Part shown: one piece after another, positions 12,260 to 28,670 of the stretch
Layout of the letters: each line of letters begins with the position of its first letter
How positions within the stretch are numbered: the stretch's first letter is position 1
NCBI GenBank assembly: GCA_916048095.2
Contig: OU696578.1
Span: 9,801,045-9,865,044, forward strand
DNA length: 64,000 nt
Direction of reading: 5' to 3'
From: Sacculina carcini
Taxonomy: Eukaryota; Arthropoda; Thecostraca; Sacculinidae
Notes under the pieces: model-generated
Seen by the model: only the letters and a program-made list of their open reading frames with translations
Databases searched by the model: none
Told to the model about the DNA's origin: nothing
Position numbers and translations under genes: made by a program

Positions 12260-15200
12260 ACTTAGGGCACACTTATGTAACACTTAGGGCAAACTTAGGT
12301 AACACTTAGGGCACACTTAGGTATCACTTAGGTAACACTTAGGGTACACTTAGGTATCACTTAGGGCACACTTAGGTAACACTTAGGGCACACTTAGGTA
12401 ACACTTAGGTAACACTTAGGGCACACTTAGGTAACACTTAGGGCACACTTAGGTAACACTTAGGGCACACTTAGGTAACACTTAGGGCACACTTAGGTAA
12501 CACTTAGGTAACACTTAGGGCACACTTAGGTAACACTTAGGGCACACTTAGGTAACACTTAGGGCACACTTAGGTAACACTTAGGGCACACTTAGGTATC
12601 ACTTAGGGCACACTTAGGTAACACTTAGGGCACACTTAGGTAACACTTAGGTAACACTTAGGGCACACTTAGCTAACACTTAGGGCACACTTATGTAACA
12701 CTTAGGGCAAACTTAGGTAACACTTAAGGCACACTTAGGTATCACTTAGGTAACACTTAGGGCACACTTAGGTATCACTTAGGGCACACTTGGGTAACAC
12801 TTAGGTAACACTTAGGGCACACTTAGCTAACACTTAGGGCACACTTATGCAACACTTAGGGCAAACTTAGGTAACACTTAAGGCACACTTAGGTATCACT
12901 TAGGTAACACTTAGGGCACACTTAGGTATCACTTAGGGCACACTTGGGTAACACTTAGGGCACACTTAGGTAACACTTAGGTAACACTTAGGGCACACTT
13001 AGGTAACACTTAGGGCACACTTAGGTAACACTTAGGGCACACTTAGGTAACACTTAGGGCACACTTGGGTAACACTTATGTAACACTTAGGGCACACTTA
13101 GGTAACACTTAGGGCACACTTAGGTAACACTTAGGGCACACTTAGGTAACACTTAGGGCACACTTAGGTAACACTTAGGGCACACTTAGGTAACACTTAG
13201 GGCACACTTAGGTAACACTTAGGGCACACTTAGGTAACACTTAGGGCACACTTAGGTAACACTTAGGGCACACTTAGGTAACACTTAGGTAACACTTAGG
13301 GCACACTTAGGTAACACTTAGGGCACACTTAGGTAACACTTAGGGCACACTTAGGTAACACTTAGGGCACACTTAGGTATCACTTAGGGCACACTTAGGT
13401 AACACTTAGGGCACACTTAGGTAACACTTAGGTAACACTTAGGGCACACTTAGCTAACACTTAGGGCACACTTATGCAACACTTAGGGCAAACTTAGGTA
13501 ACACTTAAGGCACACTTAGGTATCACTTAGGTAACACTTAGGGCACACTTAGGTATCACTTAGGGCACACTTGGGTAACACTTAGGGCACACTTAGGTAA
13601 CACTTAGGTAACACTTAGGGCACACTTAGGTAACACTTAGGGCACACTTAGGTAACACTTAGGGCACACTTAGGTAACACTTAGGGCACACTTGGGTAAC
13701 ACTTATGTAACACTTAGGGCACACTTAGGTAACACTTAGGGCACACTTAGGTAACACTTAGGGCACACTTAGGTAACACTTAGGGCACACTTAGGTAACA
13801 CTTAGGGCACACTTAGGTAACACTTAGGGCACACTTAGGTAACACTTAGGGCACACTTAGGTAACACTTAGGGCACACTTAGGTAACACTTAGGGCACAC
13901 TTAGGTAACACTTAGGGCACACGTTGGTAACACTTAGGTAACACTTAGGGCACACTTAGGTAACACTTAGGGCACACTTAGGTAACACTTAGGGCACACT
14001 TAGGTAACACTTAGGTAACACTTAGGGCACACTTAGGTAACACTTAGGGCACACTTAGGTAACACTTAGGGCACACTTAGGTAACACTTAGGGCACACTT
14101 AGGGCACACTTAGGTAGGCACTTAGGTAACACTTAGGGCACACTTAGGTAACACTTAGGGCACACTTAGGTAACACTTAGGGCATACTTAGGTAACACTT
14201 AGGGCACACTTAGGTAACACTTAGGGCACACTTAGGGCACACTTAGGTAACACTTAGGGCACACTTAGGTAACACTTAGGGCACACGTAGGTAACACTTA
14301 GGGCACACTTAGGTAACACTTAGGGCACACTTAGGTAACACTTAATTAACACTTAGGGCACACTTAGGTAACACTTAGGTAACACTTAGGGCACACTTAG
14401 GTAACACTTAGGGCAAACTTAGGTAACACTTAGGGCACACTTAGGTATCACTTAGGTAACACTTAGGGCACACTTAGGTATCACTTAGGGCACACTTAGG
14501 TAACACTTAGGGCACACTTAGGTAACACTTAGGTAACACTTAGGGCACACTTATGTAACACTTAGGGCAAACTTAGGTAACACTTAGGGCACACTTAGGT
14601 ATCACTTAGGTAACACTTAGGGCACACTTAGGTATCACTTAGGGCACACTTAGGTAACACTTAGGGCACACTTAGGTAACACTTAGGTAACACTTAGGGC
14701 ACACTTAGGTAACACTTAGGGCACACTTAGGTAACACTTAGGGCACACTTAGGTAACACTTAGGTAACACTTAGGGCACACTTAGGTAACACTTAGGGCA
14801 CACTTAGGTAACACTTAGGTAACACTTAGGTCACACTTAGGTAACACTTAGGGCACACTTAGGTAACACTTAGGGCACACTTAGGTAACACTTAGGTAAC
14901 ACTTAGGTAACACTTAGGTAACACTTAGGTAACACTTAGGGCACACTTATGTAACACTTAGGGCAAACTTAGGTAACACTTAGGGCACACTTAGGTATCA
15001 CTTAGGTAACACTTAGGGTACACTTAGGTATCACTTAGGGCACACTTAGGTAACACTTAGGGCACACTTAGGTAACACTTAGGTAACACTTAGGGCACAC
15101 TTAGGTAACACTTAGGGCACACTTAGGTAACACTTAGGGCACACTTAGGTAACACTTAGGGCACACTTAGGTAACACTTAGGTAACACTTAGGGCACACT

Positions 15201-17948
15201 TAGGTAACACTTAGGTAACACTTAGGGCACACTTATGTAACACTTAGGGCAAACTTAGGTAACACTTAGGGCACACTTAGGTATCACTTAGGTAACACTT
15301 AGGGCACACTTAGGTATCACTTAGGGCACACTTAGGTAACACTTAGGGCACACTTAGGTAACACTTAGGTAACACTTAGGGCACACTTATGTAACACTTA
15401 GGGCAAACTTAGGTAACACTTAGGGCACACTTAGGTATCACTTAGGTAACACTTAGGGCACACTTAGGTATCACTTAGGGCACACTTAGGTAACACTTAG
15501 GGCACACTTAGGTAACACTTAGGTAACACTTAGGGCACACTTAGGTAACACTTAGGGCACACTTAGGTAACACTTAGGGCACACTTAGGTAACACTTAGG
15601 TAACACTTAGGGCACACTTAGGTAACACTTAGGGCACACTTAGGTAACACTTAGGTAACACTTAGGTCACACTTAGGTAACACTTAGGGCACACTTAGGT
15701 AACACTTAGGGCACACTTAGGTAACACTTAGGTAACACTTAGGTAACACTTAGGTAACACTTAGGTAACACTTAGGGCACACTTATGTAACACTTAGGGC
15801 AAACTTAGGTAACACTTAGGGCACACTTAGGTATCACTTAGGTAACACTTAGGGTACACTTAGGTATCACTTAGGGCACACTTAGGTAACACTTAGGGCA
15901 CACTTAGGTAACACTTAGGTAACACTTAGGGCACACTTAGGTAACACTTAGGGCACACTTAGGTAACACTTAGGGCACACTTAGGTAACACTTAGGGCAC
16001 ACTTAGGTAACACTTAGGTAACACTTAGGGCACACTTAGGTAACACTTAGGGCACACTTAGGTAACACTTAGGGCACACTTAGGTAACACTTAGGGCACA
16101 CTTAGGTATCACTTAGGGCACACTTAGGTAACACTTAGGGCACACTTAGGTAACACTTAGGTAACACTTAGGGCACACTTAGCTAACACTTAGGGCACAC
16201 TTATGTAACACTTAGGGCAAACTTAGGTAACACTTAAGGCACACTTAGGTATCACTTAGGTAACACTTAGGGCACACTTAGGTATCACTTAGGGCACACT
16301 TGGGTAACACTTAGGGCACACTTAGGTAACACTTAGGTAACACTTAGGGCACACTTAGGTAACACTTAGGGCACACTTAGGTAACACTTAGGGCACACTT
16401 AGGTAACACTTAGGGCACACTTAGGTAACACTTATGTAACACTTAGGGCACACTTAGGTAACACTTAGGGCACACTTAGGTAACACTTAGGGCACACTTA
16501 GGTAACACTTAGGGCACACTTAGGTAACACTTAGGGCACACTTAGGTAACACTTAGGGCACACTTAGGTAACACTTAGGGCACGCTTAGGTAACACTTAG
16601 GGCACACTTAGGTAACACTTAGGGCACACTTAGGTAACACTTAGGGCACACTTAGGTAACACTTAGGTAACACTTAGGGCACACTTAGGTAACACTTAGG
16701 GCACACGTTGGTAACACTTAGGTAACACTTAGGGCACACTTAGGTAACACTTAGGGCACACTTAGGTAACACTTAGGGCACACTTAGGTAACACTTAGGT
16801 AACACTTAGGGCACACTTAGGTAACACTTAGGGCACACTTAGGTAACACTTAGGGCACACTTAGGTAACACTTAGGGCACACTTAGGGCACACTTAGGTA
16901 GGTACTTAGGTAACACTTAGGGCACACTTAGGTAACACTTAGGGCACACTTAGGTAACACTTAGGGCATACTTAGGTAACACTTAGGGCACACTTAGGTA
17001 ACACTTAGGGCACACTTAGGGCACACTTAGGTAACACTTAGGGCACACTTAGGTAACACTTAGGGCACACGTAGGTAACACTTAGGGCACACTTAGGTAA
17101 CACTTAGGGCACACTTAGGTAACACTTAATTAACACTTAGGGCACACTTAGGTAACACTTAGGTAACACTTAGGGCACACTTATGTAACACTTAGGGCAA
17201 ACTTAGGTAACACTTAGGGCACACTTAGGTATCACTTAGGTAACACTTAGGTAACACTTAGGTAACACTTAGGGCACACTTATGTAACACTTAGGGCAAA
17301 CTTAGGTAACACTTAGGGCACACTTAGGTATCACTTAGGTAACACTTAGGGTACACTTAGGTATCACTTAGGGCACACTTAGGTAACACTTAGGGCACAC
17401 TTAGGTAACACTTAGGTAACACTTAGGGCACACTTAGGTAACACTTAGGGCACACTTAGGTAACACTTAGGGCACACTTAGGTAACACTTAGGGCACACT
17501 TAGGTAACACTTAGGTAACACTTAGGGCACACTTAGGTAACACTTAGGGCACACTTAGGTAACACTTAGGGCACACTTAGGTAACACTTAGGGCACACTT
17601 AGGTATCACTTAGGGCACACTTAGGTAACACTTAGGGCACACTTAGGTAACACTTAGGTAACACTTAGGGCACACTTAGCTAACACTTAGGGCACACTTA
17701 TGTAACACTTAGGGCAAACTTAGGTAACACTTAAGGCACACTTAGGTATCACTTAGGTAACACTTAGGGCACACTTAGGTATCACTTAGGGCACACTTGG
17801 GTAACACTTAGGTAACACTTAGGGCACACTTAGCTAACACTTAGGGCACACTTATGCAACACTTAGGGCAAACTTAGGTAACACTTAAGGCACACTTAGG
17901 TATCACTTAGGTAACACTTAGGGCACACTTAGGTATCACTTAGGGCAC

Positions 17949-17958
17949 ACTTGGTAAC
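17949..17958. repeat. 10-bp monomer: one G lost from ACTTGGGTAAC
   Basis: The monomer reads ACTTGGTAAC, where sister units have ACTTGGGTAAC. This removes the usual plus-one remainder, so the 17126-19348 unit is exactly 2222 bp. It appears to be private to this copy. Confidence 0.88.
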
Positions 17959-20900
17959 ACTTAGGGCACACTTAGGTAACACTTAGGTAACACTTAGGGC
18001 ACACTTAGGTAACACTTAGGGCACACTTAGGTAACACTTAGGGCACACTTAGGTAACACTTAGGGCACACTTGGGTAACACTTATGTAACACTTAGGGCA
18101 CACTTAGGTAACACTTAGGGCACACTTAGGTAACACTTAGGGCACACTTAGGTAACACTTAGGGCACACTTAGGTAACACTTAGGGCACACTTAGGTAAC
18201 ACTTAGGGCACACTTAGGTAACACTTAGGGCACACTTAGGTAACACTTAGGGCACACTTAGGTAACACTTAGGGCACACTTAGGTAACACTTAGGTAACA
18301 CTTAGGGCACACTTAGGTAACACTTAGGGCACACTTAGGTAACACTTAGGGCACACTTAGGTAACACTTAGGGCACACTTAGGTATCACTTAGGGCACAC
18401 TTAGGTAACACTTAGGGCACACTTAGGTAACACTTAGGTAACACTTAGGGCACACTTAGCTAACACTTAGGGCACACTTATGCAACACTTAGGGCAAACT
18501 TAGGTAACACTTAAGGCACACTTAGGTATCACTTAGGTAACACTTAGGGCACACTTAGGTATCACTTAGGGCACACTTGGGTAACACTTAGGGCACACTT
18601 AGGTAACACTTAGGTAACACTTAGGGCACACTTAGGTAACACTTAGGGCACACTTAGGTAACACTTAGGGCACACTTAGGTAACACTTAGGGCACACTTG
18701 GGTAACACTTATGTAACACTTAGGGCACACTTAGGTAACACTTAGGGCACACTTAGGTAACACTTAGGGCACACTTAGGTAACACTTAGGGCACACTTAG
18801 GTAACACTTAGGGCACACTTAGGTAACACTTAGGGCACACTTAGGTAACACTTAGGGCACACTTAGGTAACACTTAGGGCACACTTAGGTAACACTTAGG
18901 GCACACTTAGGTAACACTTAGGGCACACGTTGGTAACACTTAGGTAACACTTAGGGCACACTTAGGTAACACTTAGGGCACACTTAGGTAACACTTAGGG
19001 CACACTTAGGTAACACTTAGGTAACACTTAGGGCACACTTAGGTAACACTTAGGGCACACTTAGGTAACACTTAGGGCACACTTAGGTAACACTTAGGGC
19101 ACACTTAGGGCACACTTAGGTAGGCACTTAGGTAACACTTAGGGCACACTTAGGTAACACTTAGGGCACACTTAGGTAACACTTAGGGCATACTTAGGTA
19201 ACACTTAGGGCACACTTAGGTAACACTTAGGGCACACTTAGGGCACACTTAGGTAACACTTAGGGCACACTTAGGTAACACTTAGGGCACACGTAGGTAA
19301 CACTTAGGGCACACTTAGGTAACACTTAGGGCACACTTAGGTAACACTTAATTAACACTTAGGGCACACTTAGGTAACACTTAGGTAACACTTAGGGCAC
19401 ACTTATGTAACACTTAGGGCAAACTTAGGTAACACTTAGGGCACACTTAGGTATCACTTAGGTAACACTTAGGGCACACTTAGGTATCACTTAGGGCACA
19501 CTTAGGTAACACTTAGGGCACACTTAGGTAACACTTAGGTAACACTTAGGGCACACTTATGTAACACTTAGGGCAAACTTAGGTAACACTTAGGGCACAC
19601 TTAGGTATCACTTAGGTAACACTTAGGGCACACTTAGGTATCACTTAGGGCACACTTAGGTAACACTTAGGGCACACTTAGGTAACACTTAGGTAACACT
19701 TAGGGCACACTTAGGTAACACTTAGGGCACACTTAGGTAACACTTAGGGCACACTTAGGTAACACTTAGGTAACACTTAGGGCACACTTAGGTAACACTT
19801 AGGGCACACTTAGGTAACACTTAGGTAACACTTAGGTCACACTTAGGTAACACTTAGGGCACACTTAGGTAACACTTAGGGCACACTTAGGTAACACTTA
19901 GGTAACACTTAGGTAACACTTAGGTAACACTTAGGTAACACTTAGGGCACACTTATGTAACACTTAGGGCAAACTTAGGTAACACTTAGGGCACACTTAG
20001 GTATCACTTAGGTAACACTTAGGGTACACTTAGGTATCACTTAGGGCACACTTAGGTAACACTTAGGGCACACTTAGGTAACACTTAGGTAACACTTAGG
20101 GCACACTTAGGTAACACTTAGGGCACACTTAGGTAACACTTAGGGCACACTTAGGTAACACTTAGGGCACACTTAGGTAACACTTAGGTAACACTTAGGG
20201 CACACTTAGGTAACACTTAGGGCACACTTAGGTAACACTTAGGGCACACTTAGGTAACACTTAGGGCACACTTAGGTATCACTTAGGGCACACTTAGGTA
20301 ACACTTAGGGCACACTTAGGTAACACTTAGGTAACACTTAGGGCACACTTAGCTAACACTTAGGGCACACTTATGTAACACTTAGGGCAAACTTAGGTAA
20401 CACTTAAGGCACACTTAGGTATCACTTAGGTAACACTTAGGGCACACTTAGGTATCACTTAGGGCACACTTGGGTAACACTTAGGGCACACTTAGGTAAC
20501 ACTTAGGTAACACTTAGGGCACACTTAGGTAACACTTAGGGCACACTTAGGTAACACTTAGGGCACACTTAGGTAACACTTAGGGCACACTTAGGTAACA
20601 CTTATGTAACACTTAGGGCACACTTAGGTAACACTTAGGGCACACTTAGGTAACACTTAGGGCACACTTAGGTAACACTTAGGGCACACTTAGGTAACAC
20701 TTAGGGCACACTTAGGTAACACTTAGGGCACACTTAGGTAACACTTAGGGCACACTTAGGTAACACTTAGGGCACACTTAGGTAACACTTAGGGCACACT
20801 TAGGTAACACTTAGGGCACACTTAGGTAACACTTAGGTAACACTTAGGGCACACTTAGGTAACACTTAGGGCACACGTTGGTAACACTTAGGTAACACTT

Positions 20901-23177
20901 AGGGCACACTTAGGTAACACTTAGGGCACACTTAGGTAACACTTAGGGCACACTTAGGTAACACTTAGGTAACACTTAGGGCACACTTAGGTAACACTTA
21001 GGGCACACTTAGGTAACACTTAGGGCACACTTAGGTAACACTTAGGGCACACTTAGGGCACACTTAGGTAGGCACTTAGGTAACACTTAGGGCACACTTA
21101 GGTAACACTTAGGGCACACTTAGGTAACACTTAGGGCATACTTAGGTAACACTTAGGGCACACTTAGGTAACACTTAGGGCACACTTAGGGCACACTTAG
21201 GTAACACTTAGGGCACACTTAGGTAACACTTAGGGCACACGTAGGTAACACTTAGGGCACACTTAGGTAACACTTAGGGCACACTTAGGTAACACTTAAT
21301 TAACACTTAGGGCACACTTAGGTAACACTTAGGTAACACTTAGGGCACACTTATGTAACACTTAGGGCAAACTTAGGTAACACTTAGGGCACACTTAGGT
21401 ATCACTTAGGTAACACTTAGGTAACACTTAGGTAACACTTAGGTAACACTTAGGGCACACTTATGTAACACTTAGGGCAAACTTAGGTAACACTTAGGGC
21501 ACACTTAGGTATCACTTAGGTAACACTTAGGGTACACTTAGGTATCACTTAGGGCACACTTAGGTAACACTTAGGGCACACTTAGGTAACACTTAGGTAA
21601 CACTTAGGGCACACTTAGGTAACACTTAGGGCACACTTAGGTAACACTTAGGGCACACTTAGGTAACACTTAGGGCACACTTAGGTAACACTTAGGGCAC
21701 ACTTAGGTAACACTTAGGTAACACTTAGGGCACACTTAGGTAACACTTAGGGCACACTTAGGTAACACTTAGGGCACACTTAGGTAACACTTAGGGCACA
21801 CTTAGGTATCACTTAGGGCACACTTAGGTAACACTTAGGGCACACTTAGGTAACACTTAGGTAACACTTAGGGCACACTTAGCTAACACTTAGGGCACAC
21901 TTATGTAACACTTAGGGCAAACTTAGGTAACACTTAAGGCACACTTAGGTATCACTTAGGTAACACTTAGGGCACACTTAGGTATCACTTAGGGCACACT
22001 TGGGTAACACTTAGGGCACACTTAGGTAACACTTAGGTAACACTTAGGGCACACTTAGGTAACACTTAGGGCACACTTAGGTAACACTTAGGGCACACTT
22101 AGGTAACACTTAGGGCACACTTAGGTAACACTTATGTAACACTTAGGGCACACTTAGGTAACACTTAGGGCACACTTAGGTAACACTTAGGGCACACTTA
22201 GGTAACACTTAGGGCACACTTAGGTAACACTTAGGGCACACTTAGGTAACACTTAGGGCACACTTAGGTAACACTTAGGGCACACTTAGGTAACACTTAG
22301 GGCATACTTAGGTAACACTTAGGGCACACTTAGGTAACACTTAGGGCACACTTAGGGCACACTTAGGTAACACTTAGGGCACACTTAGGTAACACTTAGG
22401 GCACACTTAGGTAACACTTAGGGCACACTTAGGTAACACTTAGGGCACACTTAGGTAACACTTAGGGCACACTTAGGTAACACTTATGTAACACTTAGGG
22501 CACACTTAGGTAACACTTAGGGCACACTTAGGTAACACTTAGGGCACACTTAGGTAACACTTAGGGCACACTTAGGTAACACTTAGGGCACACTTAGGTA
22601 ACACTTAGGGCACACTTAGGTAACACTTAGGGCACACTTAGGTAACACTTAGGGCACACTTAGGTAACACTTAGGGCACACTTAGGTAACACTTAGGGCA
22701 CACTTAGGTAACACTTAGGTAACACTTAGGGCACACTTAGGTAACACTTAGGGCACACGTTGGTAACACTTAGGTAACACTTAGGGCACACTTAGGTAAC
22801 ACTTAGGGCACACTTAGGTAACACTTAGGGCACACTTAGGTAACACTTAGGTAACACTTAGGGCACACTTAGGTAACACTTAGGGCACACTTAGGTAACA
22901 CTTAGGGCACACTTAGGTAACACTTAGGGCACACTTAGGGCACACTTAGGTAGGCACTTAGGTAACACTTAGGGCACACTTAGGTAACACTTAGGGCACA
23001 CTTAGGTAACACTTAGGGCATACTTAGGTAACACTTAGGGCACACTTAGGTAACACTTAGGGCACACTTAGGGCACACTTAGGTAACACTTAGGGCACAC
23101 TTAGGTAACACTTAGGGCACACGTAGGTAACACTTAGGGCACACTTAGGTAACACTTAGGGCACACTTAGGTAACAC

Positions 23178-26100
23178 TTAATTAACACTTAGGGCACACT
23201 TAGGTAACACTTAGGTAACACTTAGGGCACACTTATGTAACACTTAGGGCAAACTTAGGTAACACTTAGGGCACACTTAGGTATCACTTAGGTAACACTT
23301 AGGTAACACTTAGGTAACACTTAGGGCACACTTATGTAACACTTAGGGCAAACTTAGGTAACACTTAGGGCACACTTAGGTATCACTTAGGTAACACTTA
23401 GGGTACACTTAGGTATCACTTAGGGCACACTTAGGTAACACTTAGGGCACACTTAGGTAACACTTAGGTAACACTTAGGGCACACTTAGGTAACACTTAG
23501 GGCACACTTAGGTAACACTTAGGGCACACTTAGGTAACACTTAGGGCACACTTAGGTAACACTTAGGGCACACTTAGGTAACACTTAGGTAACACTTAGG
23601 GCACACTTAGGTAACACTTAGGGCACACTTAGGTAACACTTAGGGCACACTTAGGTAACACTTAGGGCACACTTAGGTATCACTTAGGGCACACTTAGGT
23701 AACACTTAGGGCACACTTAGGTAACACTTAGGTAACACTTAGGGCACACTTAGCTAACACTTAGGGCACACTTATGTAACACTTAGGGCAAACTTAGGTA
23801 ACACTTAAGGCACACTTAGGTATCACTTAGGTAACACTTAGGGCACACTTAGGTATCACTTAGGGCACACTTGGGTAACACTTAGGGCACACTTAGGTAA
23901 CACTTAGGTAACACTTAGGGCACACTTAGGTAACACTTAGGGCACACTTAGGTAACACTTAGGGCACACTTAGGTAACACTTAGGGCACACTTAGGTAAC
24001 ACTTATGTAACACTTAGGGCACACTTAGGTAACACTTAGGGCACACTTAGGTAACACTTAGGGCACACTTAGGTAACACTTAGGGCACACTTAGGTAACA
24101 CTTAGGGCACACTTAGGTAACACTTAGGGCACACTTAGGTAACACTTAGGGCACACTTAGGTAACACTTAGGGCACACTTAGGTAACACTTAGGGCACAC
24201 TTAGGTAACACTTAGGGCACACTTAGGTAACACTTAGGTAACACTTAGGGCACACTTAGGTAACACTTAGGGCACACGTTGGTAACACTTAGGTAACACT
24301 TAGGGCACACTTAGGTAACACTTAGGGCACACTTAGGTAACACTTAGGGCACACTTAGGTAACACTTAGGTAACACTTAGGGCACACTTAGGTAACACTT
24401 AGGGCACACTTAGGTAACACTTAGGGCACACTTAGGTAACACTTAGGGCACACTTAGGGCACACTTAGGTAGGCACTTAGGTAACACTTAGGGCACACTT
24501 AGGTAACACTTAGGGCACACTTAGGTAACACTTAGGGCACACTTAGGTAACACTTAGGGCACACTTAGGTAACACTTAGGGCACACTTAGGGCACACTTA
24601 GGTAACGCTTAGGGCACACTTAGGTAACACTTAGGGCACACGTAGGTAACACTTAGGGCACACTTAGGTAACACTTAGGGCACACTTAGGTAACACTTAA
24701 TTAACACTTAGGGCACACTTAGGTAACACTTAGGTAACACTTAGGGCACACTTATGTAACACTTAGGGCAAACTTAGGTAACACTTAGGGCACACTTAGG
24801 TATCACTTAGGTAACACTTAGGGCACACTTAGGTATCACTTAGGGCACACTTAGGTAACACTTAGGGCACACTTAGGTAACACTTAGGTAACACTTAGGG
24901 CACACTTATGTAACACTTAGGGCAAACTTAGGTAACACTTAGGGCACACTTAGGTATCACTTAGGTAACACTTAGGGCACACTTAGGTATCACTTAGGGC
25001 ACACTTAGGTAACACTTAGGGCACACTTAGGTAACACTTAGGTAACACTTAGGGCACACTTAGGTAACACTTAGGGCACACTTAGGTAACACTTAGGGCA
25101 CACTTAGGTAACACTTAGGTAACACTTAGGGCACACTTAGGTAACACTTAGGGCACACTTAGGTAACACTTAGGTAACACTTAGGTCACACTTAGGTAAC
25201 ACTTAGGGCACACTTAGGTAACACTTAGGGCACACTTAGGTAACACTTAGGTAACACTTAGGTAACACTTAGGGCACACTTATGTAACACTTAGGGCAAA
25301 CTTAGGTAACACTTAGGGCACACTTAGGTATCACTTAGGTAACACTTAGGGTACACTTAGGTATCACTTAGGGCACACTTAGGTAACACTTAGGGCACAC
25401 TTAGGTAACACTTAGGTAACACTTAGGGCACACTTAGGTAACACTTAGGTAACACTTAGGGCACACTTAGGTAACACTTAGGGCACACGTTGGTAACACT
25501 TAGGTAACACTTAGGGCACACTTAGGTAACACTTAGGGCACACTTAGGTAACACTTAGGGCACACTTAGGTAACACTTAGGTAACACTTAGGGCACACTT
25601 AGGTAACACTTAGGGCACACTTAGGTAACACTTAGGGCACACTTAGGTAACACTTAGGGCACACTTAGGGCACACTTAGGTAGGCACTTAGGTAACACTT
25701 AGGGCACACTTAGGTAACACTTAGGGCACACTTAGGTAACACTTAGGGCATACTTAGGTAACACTTAGGGCACACTTAGGTAACACTTAGGGCACACTTA
25801 GGGCACACTTAGGTAACACTTAGGGCACACTTAGGTAACACTTAGGGCATACTTAGGTAACACTTAATTAACACTTAGGGCACACTTAGGTAACACTTAG
25901 GTAACACTTAGGGCACACTTATGTAACACTTAGGGCAAACTTAGGTAACACTTAGGGCACACTTAGGTATCACTTAGGTAACACTTAGGGCACACTTAGG
26001 TATCACTTAGGGCACACTTAGGTAACACTTAGGGCACACTTAGGTAACACTTAGGTAACACTTAGGGCACACTTATGTAACACTTAGGGCAAACTTAGGT

Positions 26101-28670
26101 AACACTTAGGGCACACTTAGGTATCACTTAGGTAACACTTAGGTCACACTTAGGTATCACTTAGGGCACACTTAGGTAACACTTAGGGCACACTTAGGTA
26201 ACACTTAGGTAACACTTAGGGCACACTTAGGTAACACTTAGGGCACACTTAGGTAACACTTAGGGCACACTTAGGTAACACTTAGGTAACACTTAGGGCA
26301 CACTTAGGTAACACTTAGGGCACACTTAGGTAACACTTAGGGCATACTTAGGTAACACTTAGGGCACACTTAGGTAACACTTAGGGCACACTTAGGGCAC
26401 ACTTAGGTAACACTTAGGGCACACTTAGGTAACACTTAGGGCACACGTAGGTAACACTTAGGGCACACTTAGGTAACACTTAGGGCACACTTAGGTAACA
26501 CTTAGGTAACACTTAGGGCACACTTATGTAACACTTAGGGCAAACTTAGGTAACACTTAGGGCACACTTAGGTATCACTTAGGTAACACTTAGGGCACAC
26601 TTAGGTATCACTTAGGGCACACTTAGGTAACACTTAGGGCACACTTAGGTAACACTTAGGTAACACTTAGGGCACACTTAGGTAACACTTAGGGCACACT
26701 TAGGTAACACTTAGGGCACACTTAGGTAACACTTAGGGCACACTTAGGTAACACTTGGGTAACACTTAGGGCACACTTAGGTAACACTTAGGGCACACTT
26801 AGGTAACACTTAGGGCACACTTAGGTAACACTTAGGGCACACTTAGGTATCACTTAGGGCACACTTAGGTAACACTTAGGGCACACTTAGGTAACACTTA
26901 GGTAACACTTAGGGCACACTTAGCTAACACTTAGGGCACACTTATGTAACACTTAGGGCAAACTTAGGTAACACTTAAGGCACACTTAGGTATCACTTAG
27001 GTAACACTTAGGGCACACTTAGGTATCACTTAGGGCACACTTGGGTAACACTTAGGGCACACTTAGGTAACACTTAGGTAACACTTAGGGCACACTTGGG
27101 TAACACTTAGGGCACACTTAGGTAACACTTAGGGCACACTTAGGTAACACTTAGGGCACACTTGGGTAACACTTATGTAACACTTAGGGCACACTTAGGT
27201 AACACTTAGGGCACACTTAGGTAACACTTAGGGCACACTTAGGTAACACTTAGGGCACACTTAGGTAACACTTAGGGCACACTTAGGTAACACTTAGGGC
27301 ACACTTAGGTAACACTTAGGGCACACTTAGGTAACACTTAGGGCACACTTAGGTAACACTTAGGGCACACTTAGGTAACACTTAGGGCACACTTAGGTAA
27401 CACTTAGGTAACACTTAGGGCACACTTAGGTAACACTTAGGGCACACGTTGGTAACACTTAGGTAACACTTAGGGCACACTTAGGTAACACTTAGGGCAC
27501 ACTTAGGTAACACTTAGGGCACACTTAGGTAACACTTAGGTAACACTTAGGGCACACTTAGGTAACACTTAGGGCACACTTAGGTAACACTTAGGGCACA
27601 CTTAGGTAACACTTAGGGCACACTTAGGGCACACTTAGGGCACACTTAGGTAGGCACTTAGGTAACACTTAGGGCACACTTAGGTAACACTTAGGGCACA
27701 CTTAGGTAACACTTAGGGCATACTTAGGTAACACTTAGGGCACACTTAGGTAACACTTAGGGCACACTTAGGGCACACTTAGGTAACACTTAGGGCACAC
27801 TTAGGTATCACTTAGGGCACACTTGGGTAACACTTAGGGCACACTTAGGTAACACTTAGGTAACACTTAGGGCACACTTAGGTAACACTTAGGGCACACT
27901 TAGGTAACACTTAGGGCACACTTAGGTAACACTTAGGGCACACTTAGGTAACACTTATGTAACACTTAGGGCACACTTAGGTAACACTTAGGGCACACTT
28001 AGGTAACACTTAGGGCACACTTAGGTAACACTTAGGGCACACTTAGGTAACACTTAGGGCACACTTAGGTAACACTTAGGGCACACTTAGGTAACACTTA
28101 GGGCACACTTAGGTAACACTTAGGGCACACTTAGGTAACACTTAGGGCACACTTAGGTAACACTTAGGGCACACTTAGGTAACACTTAGGGCACACTTAG
28201 GTAACACTTAGGTAACACTTAGGGCACACTTAGGTAACACTTAGGGCACACGTTGGTAACACTTAGGTAACACTTAGGGCACACTTAGGTAACACTTAGG
28301 GCACACTTAGGTAACACTTAGGGCACACTTAGGTAACACTTAGGTAACACTTAGGGCACACTTAGGTAACACTTAGGGCACACTTAGGTAACACTTAGGG
28401 CACACTTAGGTAACACTTAGGGCACACTTAGGGCACACTTAGGTAGGCACTTAGGTAACACTTAGGGCACACTTAGGTAACACTTAGGGCACACTTAGGT
28501 AACACTTAGGGCATACTTAGGTAACACTTAGGGCACACTTAGGTAACACTTAGGGCACACTTAGGGCACACTTAGGTAACACTTAGGGCACACTTAGGTA
28601 ACACTTAGGGCACACGTAGGTAACACTTAGGGCACACTTAGGTAACACTTAGGGCACACTTAGGTAACAC
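23178..28670. repeat. 5.49-kb tandem segmental duplication, left copy
   Basis: Private variants recur at a constant offset in the adjoining right copy. TTAATTAA at 23178, 24697 and 25864 pairs with 28671, 30190 and 31368. A rare GGTAACGCTT at 24606 pairs with 30099 (5493 bp). A shortened 183-bp cassette at 25681 pairs with 31185. GGTCAC at 26141 pairs with 31645, and a triple B before the 12-mer at 27651 pairs with 33155 (5504 bp). The 11-bp change in offset after 25864 shows one monomer gained or lost since duplication. Confidence 0.88.
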
